From contig NZ_VOPZ01000001.1 in NCBI RefSeq assembly GCF_010470665.1, positions 372,001 to 436,000 of the forward strand: a stretch of DNA of 64,000 bases, in the 5' to 3' direction. Source of the DNA: Desulfovibrio sp. JC022. GTDB lineage: Bacteria; Desulfobacterota; Desulfovibrionia; Desulfovibrionales; Desulfovibrionaceae. Positions 50,993-58,216 of the stretch are shown here, in pieces (positions within the stretch are counted from its first letter, which is position 1; each line of letters starts with the position of its first letter). A program made the position numbers and the translations under genes. The notes beneath the pieces were generated by a model. The model ran no database searches. It saw only the letters and a program-made list of their open reading frames with translations, and was not told the origin of the DNA.

Positions 50993-51775
50993 ATGATGCG
51001 CTCACTCTGGACCGCGGCCACAGGTATGGTTGCCCAGCAGTCTCACATCGATGTTCTTTCCAACAACCTTGCCAACGTGAACACTCAGGGGTTCAAAAAA
51101 AGCAGGGTGGAATTTGAAGACCTCATGTACCAGACCATGAGAATTGCCGGCTCTGAAACCGAAGGCGGTAACAAGCTGCCCACAGGTATGCAGATCGGTA
51201 TGGGTGTAAAAGAGGTCAGCATTCATAAATTCTTCAGTCAGGGCTCTTTTGAAAGTACCGGGAACCCTCTTGATGTCGCCATTGAAGGACAGGGCTTTTT
51301 CCGCATCGACCGTAACGGCGAAGAAGCATACACCCGCGCCGGTGCGTTCAAGCTCGACAACGAAGGTCGCGTAGTTACTTCAAATGGTTATGCTTTGCAG
51401 CCTGAGTTTATTGTTCCGCCGGAAGCCGTGAACGTAGTTATCTCTGAAAACGGCCATTTCGCCGCTCTGGATAAAAACGGTATTGAGCTGGCTGCTGTTG
51501 ATATTCCCATTTATGATTTCATTAACGAAGCCGGGCTCAATGCCGCAGGTAAAAACCTTTATCTGGAAACCGAAGCTTCCGGTGCTCCTGTCGAAGGAAC
51601 TCCCGGTGATGACCGTTTCGGTACTCTTGCCCAGGGTTATCTTGAAGGCTCCAACGTTGAGCTGGTGGATGAAATGGTCGGACTTATTGTCGGGCAGAGG
51701 GCTTATGAGACTAACTCCAAAGCCATCACCACTTCAGATTCCATGCTTCAGACCGCCATTAACGTGAAACGATAG
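50993..51775 (+). CDS. flgG: Flagellar distal rod protein FlgG
   Basis: FlgG builds the distal rod that passes through the P and L rings. At 260 residues the size is typical. It has the N-terminal SLWTAATGMVAQQSHIDVLS and NNLANVNTQGFKKSRVEFED motifs, FFRIDRNGEEAYTRAGAF in the middle and LEGSNVELVDEMVGLIVGQR with AYETNSKAITTSD at the C-terminus. Two adjacent ATGs (50993 and 50996) are possible. It lies between flgF and flgA. Confidence 0.96.
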   Translation: MMRSLWTAATGMVAQQSHIDVLSNNLANVNTQGFKKSRVEFEDLMYQTMRIAGSETEGGNKLPTGMQIGMGVKEVSIHKFFSQGSFESTGNPLDVAIEGQGFFRIDRNGEEAYTRAGAFKLDNEGRVVTSNGYALQPEFIVPPEAVNVVISENGHFAALDKNGIELAAVDIPIYDFINEAGLNAAGKNLYLETEASGAPVEGTPGDDRFGTLAQGYLEGSNVELVDEMVGLIVGQRAYETNSKAITTSDSMLQTAINVKR

Positions 51776-51801
51776 CAAGTAGCTGACAGGACGGGTTTAT
51801 C

Positions 51802-52806
51802 ATGACTAAGGCAGATTTTGTAAATATGGTTCGCAGGTTTGCGCTGATGTTTGTTGTTGCGGCAGGAGTGGCTGTTTTTGCTGCTGCTCCGGCTTCGGCT
51901 ACAAAGCAGAACACCAACTGGCGGATCAAGATCAAGTCTGCCGCCGTGGTCAAAGGTCCGAGAGTTGTGCTTGGCGATGTTGCCGAATTTTACGGAGACC
52001 TCCCGGCACAGACCAAGGCCGACCTTTCACAGGTTGAACTATGGAATGCCCCTGCCAGAGGGCGCAAGCCGGTCACAGTGAACCGTAGTAAGCTGAGGGT
52101 TATCTTGCAGCACTATCTCGGTGAGCTGGTCGGTAATTGTATTATCCCCGCCACTCTGACTATGCAGACCGGCGGTAAGGTCATGACCCAGGAGCAGCTT
52201 AAAAGAGCGGTTGTCAAAGTCTTGACTCCCCAGGCAGCAGCCTTGGGTGGAGATCAGAAGTTCAGGGAATTCAGAATTCCCACCCACCTATTTTTTAATG
52301 ATTCTATGGATAGTTTGAGGGTTCAAATCCCCCGGGCCCTCAAACCGGGTAGCAATAGTTTCAGGATGGAGGTGGTCAGTGTGGACGGACGGGTGTTGCG
52401 GCAATTGTCCGGTTCCGTTTTCGTGGATATCTGGAAGCCTGTTCCCTGTCCGGTTCGTCCTTTGAATCGGAAAGAGATAGTGACCCCTGATTTAATTACT
52501 TGGAAGAGTAAGAATATGGCTCATCTGGGCAATCGGGTCTGGGATGGAAAGGGCGGGCCTTGGCGCGTTAAAATTCCCATAGGGACCGGGCAGCCCATCA
52601 TGCGTTCATCCATTGAGCCCGCACCCGTTATCGCAAGGGGTGACAAGGTTACTCTTTTATTTAGAAGCAAACACCTGAAGCTTACTGTTCCGGTGGAAGC
52701 TCTTGAAGATGGCGGTGTCGGTCAGACAATCACGGTACGTAATTTGCAAAGTAAACGTAAAGTGGTTGCGACGGTTGTCAATGCCCAGACAGTTCAGGTT
52801 AAGTAA
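51802..52806 (+). CDS. flgA: Flagellar P-ring assembly chaperone FlgA
   Basis: FlgA is a periplasmic chaperone for P-ring assembly. The 334-residue protein starts with a signal peptide (about 1-33, ending in APASA) and ends with the SAF-type domain: PVRPLNRKEIVTPDLITWKS (about 213-232), GTGQPIMRSSIEPAPVIARG and DKVTLLFRSKHLKLTVPVEA with GGVGQTITVRNLQS. It is longer than the E. coli protein. Its last codons contain a sequence fitting a sigma-54 promoter (52733-52748), and a degenerate copy of the same end lies before flgJ (56845-56911). Confidence 0.93.
   Translation: MTKADFVNMVRRFALMFVVAAGVAVFAAAPASATKQNTNWRIKIKSAAVVKGPRVVLGDVAEFYGDLPAQTKADLSQVELWNAPARGRKPVTVNRSKLRVILQHYLGELVGNCIIPATLTMQTGGKVMTQEQLKRAVVKVLTPQAAALGGDQKFREFRIPTHLFFNDSMDSLRVQIPRALKPGSNSFRMEVVSVDGRVLRQLSGSVFVDIWKPVPCPVRPLNRKEIVTPDLITWKSKNMAHLGNRVWDGKGGPWRVKIPIGTGQPIMRSSIEPAPVIARGDKVTLLFRSKHLKLTVPVEALEDGGVGQTITVRNLQSKRKVVATVVNAQTVQVK
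52733..52748 (+). promoter_or_regulatory. Possible internal sigma-54 promoter in the flgA 3' end
   Basis: CGGTACGTAATTTGCA has GG and GC exactly 10 bases apart (52734-52735 and 52746-52747) and a good TTTGCA half. It would start transcripts shortly before flgH. The match alone is moderate; its parallel with the copy before flgJ strengthens it. Confidence 0.4.
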
Positions 52807-52827
52807 TTAAGCGGAGGAATGAATAAA

Positions 52828-53526
52828 ATGAAAAAATCAATGCTGGCAATTATGTTTCTTTCAGCCATATGCGCTGGGTGTTCTCCTGCCAAACAGGCAC
52901 CGACTCCCATGCCGGTTATGACTCCGCCTGCCCAGTACGAACCGGAACCCATGAATAATCCCGGTTCTCTTTTTGCGTCTACAGATTCTGAATATCTTTT
53001 TGATGACAACAGGGCGCGGCGCATCGGCGATATCGTCGTGGTTACTGTGACCGAGACCAGTAAAGGTAAGCATACCTCGAACTCAAAGGCTGAAAAAGAG
53101 AACACCACGAACTTGAGCGTGTCCAATTTCAGTGCCGGTCTTGCCACTGCCGTTGATCCTTTTAATATGAAAGGTGGTGCCGGGAATACGCCGCTTATCG
53201 GTTCCGCACAGTCCAACAAATTTAAAAGTACCGGTGAAACCAAGAATGAATCGACCCTTACTGCTTCGGTTGCTTGCAGGGTAGTCAGGGTTCTTCCCGG
53301 TAATGTAATGCAGGTTGAAGGGGCGCGTCAGGTGCGCATTAACGATGAAACACAGGTGCTGGTCGTACGCGGCCTGCTTCGTCATCGTGATATCGGTCCC
53401 AGCAACACCGTGGCATCAAGCTATCTTGCTGATGCACACATCGAAGTCTACGGGCGCGGTATTCTTGCCGACAAGCAGAGACCCGGATGGCTTTCCAGAA
53501 TTCTTGATAATGTCTGGCCCTTCTAA
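52828..53526 (+). CDS. flgH: Flagellar L-ring lipoprotein FlgH
   Basis: FlgH forms the outer-membrane L ring. A lipobox is visible (LSAICAGCSPAKQ, Cys at about residue 17). The mature domain has the family motifs SLFASTDSEYLFDDNRARRI (about 48-67), GDIVVVTVTETSKG, VACRVVRVLPGNVMQVEG and QVLVVRGLLRHRDIGPSNTV. It has about 232 residues. I prefer the ATG at 52828 because GGAGG is too close to the ATG at 52819. A GCCGCCGGAGGC element separates it from flgI. Confidence 0.95.
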   Translation: MKKSMLAIMFLSAICAGCSPAKQAPTPMPVMTPPAQYEPEPMNNPGSLFASTDSEYLFDDNRARRIGDIVVVTVTETSKGKHTSNSKAEKENTTNLSVSNFSAGLATAVDPFNMKGGAGNTPLIGSAQSNKFKSTGETKNESTLTASVACRVVRVLPGNVMQVEGARQVRINDETQVLVVRGLLRHRDIGPSNTVASSYLADAHIEVYGRGILADKQRPGWLSRILDNVWPF

Positions 53527-53585
53527 GATAGAAAGTAGTTGTTGTAGAAGATTAATAAATTCAAACGGCGAAGCCATAATAAAAG

Positions 53586-53672
53586 TTTTTGGGATTCTTA
53601 AACCCTTTTACAAAAAGGGTTTAAGCCCCCGGAGGGACCGTCGGTAGACTCCCCGAAAGGGCCGCCGGAGGC
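53586..53672 (+). repeat. Hairpin element with GCCGCCGGAGGC tag (copy 4)
   Basis: A hairpin (TTAAACCCTTTT / AAAAAGGGTTTAA) is followed by CCCCCGGAGGG and, at 53661-53672, GCCGCCGGAGGC, ending right before the flgI ribosome binding site. The hairpin resembles that of copy 1 at 13446. It lies inside the flagellar operon between flgH and flgI. Confidence 0.7.
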
Positions 53673-53688
53673 ATACATGGAGGTAATA

Positions 53689-54822
53689 ATGAAATTCGTT
53701 AACAGGATGAACATCACAACAGCAGGGCTTGCGGCAGCCGCATTGCTGTTGTTCATCGTACTCATGAGCGCGCAGCCCGCTGAAGCGGTCAGGCTGAAGG
53801 ATATCTCCTCTTTCAGCGGCGTCCGTGACAACGATCTGGTCGGTTACGGTCTGGTTGTCGGTCTTTCGGGAACAGGTGACGGAACCAACTCCGCATTTAC
53901 AATCACCTCCATGATCAACATGCTGGAAAAAATGGGTGTTCAGGTTGACCGTGCTTCCATCAAGCCGAAGAACGTTGCCGCAGTTATGGTTACCGCAAAG
54001 ATGCCTGTTTCAGCCCGGCCCGGTGCTCCCCTTGATGTTACTGTTTCATCCATCGGGGACAGTAAGTCTCTGTTCGGCGGCGTACTGCTGATGACTCCTC
54101 TTAAAGGTATTGACGGTAAGGTTTATGCCCTTGCTCAGGGCGCGCTTACCGTAGGTGGTTTTTCCGCAGGCGGAGAAGCTGCAAGTGCATCCAAGAACGT
54201 GGTTACCGTGGCCCGTATTCCTTCCGGTGCTACCATTGAAAGATCTGTTCCTTTTAGTTTCAACCGCCAGCAAAAAATTACCATCAATCTCGGTCTTTCC
54301 GATTTTGGAACGACCATGCAGGTTGTGAAGAGAATAAATAATGTGGTCGGCGGTTCTTATGCCACTGCAATTGATGCTTCCACGGTTGATCTGGCTATTC
54401 CTGAACATTTCAGAGGCAATATGGTTCCACTTATGGCCTCTCTTGAGAATATTGAAATTGCCCCCGATACCAAGGCCAAGGTCGTAGTCGATGAGAAAAC
54501 CGGAACCGTTGTCCTCGGTCGCAATGTGCGCCTCACCAAGGTTGCCATTGCCCACGGTAACTTGCAGGTCGTCATCGCAGAAAGCGTGGACGTCAGCCAG
54601 CCCGGTCCTTTTGCTCCTGAAAGTGCAGAGACTGTGGCCTCTCCCGAAACCGACCTTCAGGTTGAGGAAGACAACAACAGGCTGATGCTTGTTGAAGGCG
54701 CAACCTTGCAGGAGCTGGTTGACGGCCTTAATGCCATCGGTGCCACTCCGCGCGATCTGATCTCTATCCTGAGAACAATGAAGGTAGCAGGAGCACTGCA
54801 CGCAGAACTCGAGGTGATCTAG
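53689..54822 (+). CDS. flgI: Flagellar P-ring protein FlgI
   Basis: FlgI forms the periplasmic P ring. A signal peptide covers about residues 1-34 ([20 protein letters not shown]). The mature protein shows [20 protein letters not shown] at its start, [57 protein letters not shown] and [20 protein letters not shown] near the end. GGAGG at 53679-53683 selects the ATG at 53689 over that at 53677. A terminator follows the stop, so two unknown genes and flgJ downstream probably need their own promoters. Confidence 0.97.
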   Translation: MKFVNRMNITTAGLAAAALLLFIVLMSAQPAEAVRLKDISSFSGVRDNDLVGYGLVVGLSGTGDGTNSAFTITSMINMLEKMGVQVDRASIKPKNVAAVMVTAKMPVSARPGAPLDVTVSSIGDSKSLFGGVLLMTPLKGIDGKVYALAQGALTVGGFSAGGEAASASKNVVTVARIPSGATIERSVPFSFNRQQKITINLGLSDFGTTMQVVKRINNVVGGSYATAIDASTVDLAIPEHFRGNMVPLMASLENIEIAPDTKAKVVVDEKTGTVVLGRNVRLTKVAIAHGNLQVVIAESVDVSQPGPFAPESAETVASPETDLQVEEDNNRLMLVEGATLQELVDGLNAIGATPRDLISILRTMKVAGALHAELEVI

Positions 54823-54873
54823 ATAAGGCATCTTGTTCGTAAAGTCCTAACGGACTGCAAATTGAATCAACCG

Positions 54874-54908
54874 ACCCGGAGAGCAGAAGTGTTCTCCGGG
54901 TTTTTGTT
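54874..54908 (+). terminator. Intrinsic terminator of flgI
   Basis: ACCCGGAGA and TCTCCGGGT form a 9-bp stem with a 10-base loop followed by a T-rich run. Confidence 0.8.
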
Positions 54909-55066
54909 TGATCTTACTTTTCTTCAGGGTCAATTTTTAATTGGAAATATTATTGAAATGACTTAATGGTGATTATGTATCTAAGTCAAGGTGCGGCGGT
55001 TGTGAAAGATCCTGACAGGAAATCTGGTCTTGTGGGTTTTGTATTGAAATACAAGGAGGATGAGCC

Positions 55067-55471
55067 ATGAAAAGAGTTGTCTTAATGTTGGCAGTCGTAT
55101 CCGTGCTTTTATTGGCGTTCGGAATGGCGAATGCCAGTGATGCGCGGGAAGAAAAGCTGGCCGCTTACATTAATGCGGTAATGGATACGGCCGTGGAAAA
55201 ATTCGGCGGAACATATGATTTCAAGACCGTTTCGGAAGCGGTCACATACGCTCAGGATGAGCATAGTGATCTTTTCAACTCGTATTTCAGGAAGGTCCAG
55301 AATGACGTGAAACGTAAGCGCAGATGGCGAAGTCTCAAGTCAACGGTAGTCCGTCGTTCAAAGAAGGTATTGCAGCAAAATCTTCATGATCAGATAGCTT
55401 TGCTTGTGGGGCTTACCAACATTCGCATTGCCGAGTTTGAGGCAGTGCTGAAGAAGGAGGTCTCGCCATGA
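55067..55471 (+). CDS. Secreted protein of unknown function inside the flagellar cluster (first of pair)
   Basis: This 134-residue exported protein has a signal peptide (about 1-23, VLMLAVVSVLLLAFGMANA). The mature protein is helical, with a strongly basic centre (NDVKRKRRWRSLKSTVVRRS, about residues 80-99) and a helical C-terminus. I recognise no family. GGAGG precedes the ATG and the stop overlaps the start of the next gene (ATGA), so the two are translationally coupled. The pair sits between flgI and flgJ, bounded by the flgI terminator and its own. A basic protein coupled to a very acidic one suggests they may bind each other. Confidence 0.75.
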   Translation: MKRVVLMLAVVSVLLLAFGMANASDAREEKLAAYINAVMDTAVEKFGGTYDFKTVSEAVTYAQDEHSDLFNSYFRKVQNDVKRKRRWRSLKSTVVRRSKKVLQQNLHDQIALLVGLTNIRIAEFEAVLKKEVSP

Positions 55472-56655
55472 AAAAAATAATATTCGTTGTATGCTTGTGT
55501 CTGAGTGTTTTTCTGGCTCTCCCGTCCATGACCAAAGCTGATCCCAAAGTCGCTTTGGCGGATATATACAGTTCTTTCACTGACGATATCTCGGGAGCGG
55601 TTCTGTTGATTTCGCTTCAGGGTCATGAGTTTTCTGCTGAAGAGTATGAAGGTGAGCAGCCGAGCTATAACTTTGAAACTGTCGGCAAGGAGCCGATGTC
55701 CGAAGAAAAGTATTATGAAGTTATGGATGAGATACTCAAAAGTGAAGTTGAAAGACTTGATAAGTCGCTGACTGCTACAACTGTTGTTGTCAGCACAAAG
55801 GGTGAAGTAAATATTCAGGATAAGGTTTTTGATGAAGGCGATGATTATTACGATGGCCTGCCTTGGGACGAAGTGACAAAGGACGATAAAGAGGATCTCG
55901 TTGCCGATGGTTTAAAAACGTTAGAACTTGAAAAGTTGAGATCTTTATATAGAGCCTTATTTCAGCGTGACCCAAGCTTGGAAGAGTTGAAGGGGTTTAG
56001 CAAGAGTGCTTGGGTGACTGAATCTTATGGAGATGTTCCTGCTGATTGGGATGGTTCTTTTAGCGATGACGGTTCCTTTAGATCTGAAGTAGGTGGTCCT
56101 GACGGAGATGAAAGGTCTGATCTGGGTGAAGAATCAACAGAAGATGACGGTGCTCATAGTTCCGGGTATTTTGAAAAGGATGGAACTCCTAATCTTAGAA
56201 ATATTTATTCAGGGTCTGTAATGAAAGATTCTTCGTATTTTTCTTTCGATGTTGTTTCTATAGGAAGCGCAGAGCCTGTTAATGGCATTAAAGAAGGTGT
56301 AGATTGTTATGTCGTCGGCACAACATACACTCCAAGTTCAATTGGATTAACATCTCAGGGGTCTAAAGTGCAGACTTCCTATTCTGGTATGGAAGATGTC
56401 TCCAGAATGGAACAGATTGTGCGGGAATTTAAAACTATGATGAAGGTAAAAGAATACGCTGCTAAGCTTACCGGCGACAAAGCAGAGATAGGGAAAGCCT
56501 TGACAGAATATGTCTCAAAGGAACTAGACGCAACGCTCCGGGAGTATAATGCGTTACAAGTGAAAGGGATCAGTCATTACAAAGAACATTCAGCAGAGTT
56601 GGCGCATGATGCAAAAAAGCAAAGTGTTGTTGTTTTTAGAAAATTCGGTTTTTAA
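55468..56655 (+). CDS. Acidic secreted protein of unknown function inside the flagellar cluster (second of pair)
   Basis: This 395-residue exported protein has a signal peptide (about 1-24, ending in TKA). The mature part is strongly acidic, with Asp/Glu-rich stretches (EGDDYYDGLPWDEVTKDDKE, about 122-141; GGPDGDERSDLGEESTEDDG, about 210-229), and helical at the C-terminus. A segment LRSLYRALFQRDPSLEELKG (about 156-175) faintly resembles the DUF4214 helix motif; this is weak. Codon use differs from the flagellar genes around it: AGA, TTA and ATA codons are frequent. AAGGAGG precedes the ATG. Terminator at 56683-56712. Confidence 0.75.
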   Translation: MKKIIFVVCLCLSVFLALPSMTKADPKVALADIYSSFTDDISGAVLLISLQGHEFSAEEYEGEQPSYNFETVGKEPMSEEKYYEVMDEILKSEVERLDKSLTATTVVVSTKGEVNIQDKVFDEGDDYYDGLPWDEVTKDDKEDLVADGLKTLELEKLRSLYRALFQRDPSLEELKGFSKSAWVTESYGDVPADWDGSFSDDGSFRSEVGGPDGDERSDLGEESTEDDGAHSSGYFEKDGTPNLRNIYSGSVMKDSSYFSFDVVSIGSAEPVNGIKEGVDCYVVGTTYTPSSIGLTSQGSKVQTSYSGMEDVSRMEQIVREFKTMMKVKEYAAKLTGDKAEIGKALTEYVSKELDATLREYNALQVKGISHYKEHSAELAHDAKKQSVVVFRKFGF

Positions 56656-56682
56656 TTAAAACGGCATTACCGATCAACTTTA

Positions 56683-56712
56683 AGCCCGGCATTAACCTGC
56701 CGGGCTTTTTTA
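56683..56712 (+). terminator. Intrinsic terminator of the secreted-protein pair
   Basis: AGCCCGGC and GCCGGGCT form an 8-bp stem with an 8-base loop, followed by TTTTTTA. Confidence 0.9.
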
Positions 56713-56842
56713 TTTAGAAAAGATTTAATTTACAGCAGTCCAGTCAAAGTCCTGACTTGGCAGGGTGAAGGTCGACTTTTTATAAGAATTTAGGTTTGTG
56801 GGATGAGTGTTTAAGTCAATGTTTTCAGTTGTATGTTGTATG

Positions 56843-56858
56843 TGGTGCGCAATTTGCA
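56843..56858 (+). promoter_or_regulatory. Sigma-54 promoter upstream of flgJ
   Basis: TGGTGCGCAATTTGCA fits TGGCACG-N4-TTGCA with GG (56844-56845) and GC (56856-56857) exactly 10 bases apart. It lies 69 bases before flgJ, after a terminator, and probably drives flgJ-flgN-flgK-flgL. It is inside the flgA remnant. Confidence 0.65.
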
Positions 56859-56911
56859 AAAATGGATTCAAAGCGGTTGCGACAGTCGTTAGGACTCAGG
56901 CCGTGTATTAA
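56845..56911 (+). pseudogene. Degenerate remnant of the flgA 3' end
   Basis: Compared with flgA 52735-52806, this segment reads V-R-N-L-Q, then, after a one-base shift, KAVATVVRTQAVY and a stop, against KVVATVVNAQTVQVK and a stop in flgA. About 67 bases are alignable. It has no start and cannot code; its most exact part is the bases of the sigma-54 match. Confidence 0.75.
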
Positions 56912-56927
56912 CTGGAGGTTGTTTTAG

Positions 56928-57659
56928 ATGATAGACAGCACAATGAATACTGCCAACGCACAGGCCAAAGCAGAAAGCAAGGAATTGCAGGGATTCAAGC
57001 GTAAGCTTAATTCCCTGAATGACCGCCTTTCAGGTGGTGATGATCAGGAAAAGGCCCTGCGCGATGCGTGTAAGAAATTCGAAGCAGTCTTTATGGGTAA
57101 GATCTGGCAGCAGATGCGTAAAAACGTACCCAAGAGCGGTTACCTTAGCAATCGTTACGAGCAGCAGTACACTGCCATGTTCGATAAGGATTTCTCTGAA
57201 AAACTGGCTGAGGGCGGCGGTATAGGACTGGGCGACATGCTCTATGACCAGTTGCGCGCCAAGCTTGAAAATGCCAGCAAAGCCACCCTGCCGGGAACAG
57301 GTAATTCCACTGCATTGAAAACTCTTGATGAGGTAGGGCGTCAGGGGTCCGTCCGCGGTACTCATCTGGCTGCCGTTAACGCTGGTGGTGCGAACGGAGT
57401 TCCTGGGATTCCTCTGCCTAAACCCGGAATATCTCTTGAAGATGAGGATTTCGGTTTCGAGCAGCGTGTGGAACGTAAAGCAGCCCGTGAGAATCCTACC
57501 AGTTCCGCTACTTCTGCGCCATCCGCTCCCATCAGCAGGACCGAGGCTATGGCTAAGATTGAAGAGTTGGCCCGTAAGATTGAGCAGGAACATGACAAAA
57601 AAGTTTATGTGCAGGGCGTAACTGCTGAGGAAATTGGCAGGAAACTTGCTGGTATATAA
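56928..57659 (+). CDS. flgJ: FlgJ-type rod-binding protein without muramidase domain
   Basis: This is a 243-residue protein with the rod-binding domain at about residues 35-110: ALRDACKKFEAVFMGKIWQQ, then MRKNVPKSGYLSNRYEQQY, then GGIGLGDMLYDQL. The C-terminal glucosaminidase/muramidase domain of enteric FlgJ is absent; instead there is a Pro/Ser-rich linker and a terminal helix (EAMAKIEELARKIEQEHDKK). The rod-capping role is expected; peptidoglycan opening must be done by another protein. GGAGG precedes the ATG. It heads the group flgJ-flgN-flgK-flgL. Confidence 0.9.
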   Translation: MIDSTMNTANAQAKAESKELQGFKRKLNSLNDRLSGGDDQEKALRDACKKFEAVFMGKIWQQMRKNVPKSGYLSNRYEQQYTAMFDKDFSEKLAEGGGIGLGDMLYDQLRAKLENASKATLPGTGNSTALKTLDEVGRQGSVRGTHLAAVNAGGANGVPGIPLPKPGISLEDEDFGFEQRVERKAARENPTSSATSAPSAPISRTEAMAKIEELARKIEQEHDKKVYVQGVTAEEIGRKLAGI

Positions 57660-57736
57660 TTAAAGTTTTGTTAAGAAGTCTTAGAAAAGTATAAAATTCA
57701 ATAAATATCAGGTTATTAAGTAGGGAGGAGAGGGAA

Positions 57737-58216
57737 ATGATCAAGCTTATACAGGCAAATCTTGACAGGCAGTCAAAGGCGGTCCTGCTGCTCTCTATGC
57801 TTCTTCAGGAAGAATTTTCCCTGCTTATGAACAAAGATCCGCACGGGGTTACCGGAGTTGAACTGGTAATTCAGGAGCTTATGAGACAGATCTCCGCAGA
57901 GCGCATGTCCATGAGATCTTTTGTTCAAAAATTTGACCCTTCGGCTCAAAGGCTCGGTCAGATTCTCCCCGCCATCGAGGATGGGCAGCGTAAAGATATT
58001 GAAAAGTTACTTGCCAAGATTGATGATCACGAACAGAAATGCGGCATTCAGGCCACCAAGAATCATCAGCTGGCTCAGGCCCTGCTTGAACAGTCTTCTT
58101 CCATGCTGGATTTTCTGCATAAGGAAATAACTCCCAAGGAAAAGAATGTTTACTCGGCACGTGGTCGCTACTCCAATCCCAAGCCTCAGGCTACATTAAT
58201 TAACGGGAGGCTGTAA
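57737..58216 (+). CDS. flgN: FlgN-type flagellar export chaperone
   Basis: FlgN keeps the hook-filament junction proteins FlgK and FlgL soluble for export. The 159-residue protein is predicted as long helices throughout, with the family pattern VLLLSMLLQEEFSLLMNKDP (about residues 15-34), and ends with a small C-terminal tail (SARGRYSNPKPQ) resembling substrate-proximal FlgN tails. Its stop overlaps the flgK start (TAATG). GGGAGG-like sites precede the ATG. Confidence 0.87.
   Translation: MIKLIQANLDRQSKAVLLLSMLLQEEFSLLMNKDPHGVTGVELVIQELMRQISAERMSMRSFVQKFDPSAQRLGQILPAIEDGQRKDIEKLLAKIDDHEQKCGIQATKNHQLAQALLEQSSSMLDFLHKEITPKEKNVYSARGRYSNPKPQATLINGRL

Noticed and set aside
52315-52345. GGGTTCAAATCCC resembling a tRNA T-loop
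   Set aside because: It lies inside flgA in frame (VQIPRALKPG). The surrounding bases give no acceptor, D or anticodon arm, and the T stem itself has a mismatch.
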